A stretch of DNA of 64,000 bases from Thermoleophilia bacterium SCSIO 60948 (GTDB lineage: Bacteria > Actinomycetota > Thermoleophilia > Solirubrobacterales > 70-9), in the NCBI GenBank assembly GCA_021496505.1, contig CP053031.1:992001-1056000 (forward strand), read 5' to 3'. Shown here in pieces: positions 63,211 through 64,000 of the stretch (position 1 is the stretch's first letter; each line of letters begins with the position of its first letter). The position numbers were made by a program, and so were the translations under genes. The notes under the pieces are model-generated. The model saw nothing but the letters and a program-made list of their open reading frames with translations. It had not been told where the DNA came from and ran no database searches.

Positions 63211-64000
63211 TCGGCCGTGACCACCGGGTCACCGACCGCGATCGTCCCCGGGGTGACCACGTCGGCGCGCAGACCGCCGCGGTGGATGAACGCGCGGAGG
63301 ATTCCGTGACGGGTGAGTCGCTGGAGGTGGGCGCAGGGCTCGCAGGGCCGGCGCCCCACGAGCTCGACCTCTCCGACCCTGAACCGCCGCCCGACGAGCG
63401 CGTTGAGCTCGACGCCGCGGGTGACGAGGTTGCGTCGCATCTCCACCGCGGAGGAGAGGGTCCCGTCCGGGAGCCTGGTGTCCTCGAGTGCTTCGGCGGC
63501 GATCAGCGTCACGGCATGGCCGTTCGAGCTCGGGTTTGTGAAAGTGCCTTCGCCGCGGGCGTAGCGGTCGTCGGCGATGCCTTCCGCTCCGACCGTCGCG
63601 GTCTCGAGCGCTGTCATCGGACCCTCGCGGTCCTGGGCGATGTAGATCGCCTCGATGGCGGCGCTCTCGGTCGCAGCGACCCTGCCGCCCGCGGCTTCGT
63701 GTTCGCCCTCGACCGCGTGGTCGCGGAGATCGAGTGGCGCCAGGACCCAGCCGCGCTCGACCTCGCCGGCCGGCAGTTCGACCCCCCGCGGGTCGAAGAC
63801 GGCGCCCGACGGCACGCCGAACATGACGACCGGTCTCGGCTCCTCTCCGGTGGGCCGCAGCAGCGCGATCCAGTAGCCCGGCATCGCGAACGTGCGCGGC
63901 GCGTCGACCTCGACCATCGCGAACCCCCGCTCGGAGAGCCAGGCGCGCCAGACGGGCATCGGATCGTCCGCGTCGGGACGGGGTGGGGGAGTGCCGAGGT
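63195..64000 (-). CDS. MOSC domain protein, 5' end outside or near the window edge
   Basis: The frame is open from the right edge to a stop at 63195. From about codon 100 it is a MOSC domain (IEAIYIAQDREGPMTALETA; then NLVTRGVELNALVGRRFRVG, and RRPCEPCAHLQRLTRHG with the conserved Cys). MOSC proteins act on molybdenum-cofactor-linked sulfur or N-hydroxylated compounds. The first part (VWRAWLSERGFAMVEVDAP) is not recognised and may belong to an upstream domain. An ATG at 63959 is possible as start, but coding character continues beyond it. It overlaps the end of the HNH gene by 16 bases. Confidence 0.75.
   Translation of the reverse strand, partial: LGTPPPRPDADDPMPVWRAWLSERGFAMVEVDAPRTFAMPGYWIALLRPTGEEPRPVVMFGVPSGAVFDPRGVELPAGEVERGWVLAPLDLRDHAVEGEHEAAGGRVAATESAAIEAIYIAQDREGPMTALETATVGAEGIADDRYARGEGTFTNPSSNGHAVTLIAAEALEDTRLPDGTLSSAVEMRRNLVTRGVELNALVGRRFRVGEVELVGRRPCEPCAHLQRLTRHGILRAFIHRGGLRADVVTPGTIAVGDPVVTADQPSG

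Overview
The window is a gene-dense, very GC-rich stretch of a bacterial chromosome. An actinobacterium of the class Thermoleophilia (Solirubrobacterales-like) is the best guess. The inference rests on the CysO-type cysteine pathway, a DUF222/HNH endonuclease, an Rpf-like transglycosylase, and two secreted proteins sharing an N-terminal module that I recall as common in that class. Many gene starts are preceded by a TANNNT box 6-9 nt upstream with no Shine-Dalgarno, the arrangement known for leaderless mRNAs in mycobacteria. I see no rRNA, tRNA, CRISPR array, insertion sequence or prophage.

Layout, 1-14 kb: a cupredoxin-like protein and a CtaG-type cytochrome oxidase assembly protein; a secreted type I phosphodiesterase; the SUF iron-sulfur machinery in two minus-strand units (Rieske-sufB-sufD, and rrf2-sufC-sufS-sufU followed by a VKOR/DsbA disulfide pair) separated by an Rpf-like gene; a NarL/NarX-type two-component system; and HtpX.

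14-24 kb: a protein-bound cysteine pathway, namely rhodanese-MoeB, CysO, CysM and a Mec JAMM protease. Between its two halves lie a sugar transferase, a polar amino-acid ABC transporter and a TetR regulator. The CysO carrier ends in Gly-Gly-Glu-Arg, so it appears to be a precursor needing trimming, and the Mec gene needed for that is present.

24-37 kb: a degenerate peptidase-like protein, a penicillin acylase, DUF1152 and DUF1802 proteins, hydantoinase A/B, L-aspartate oxidase, an acetoin-utilisation/histone-deacetylase-family enzyme and a glycosyltransferase.

37-48 kb: a lone Flp-like pilin, a cupin, RNase PH with RdgB, two small uncharacterised proteins, then a five-gene operon lctP-glcD-glcE-glcF-aceB that would import glycolate or lactate, oxidise glycolate to glyoxylate and condense it with acetyl-CoA to malate.

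48-64 kb: secreted family proteins, a VOC protein divergent from tldD-tldE, a GH26-like hydrolase, a small alpha/beta hydrolase, a metallophosphoesterase with an MFS exporter, a remarkable sigma-factor/zinc-anti-sigma/membrane/proline-rich fusion translationally coupled to a mosaic secreted protein, BioY, a DUF222/HNH endonuclease and a MOSC protein cut by the window edge.

The observations most worth following are the GGER-tailed CysO with its pathway, the sigma-factor fusion with its coupled secreted partner, and the leaderless-promoter set, including one -10 box sitting in the loop of a 12-bp dyad.
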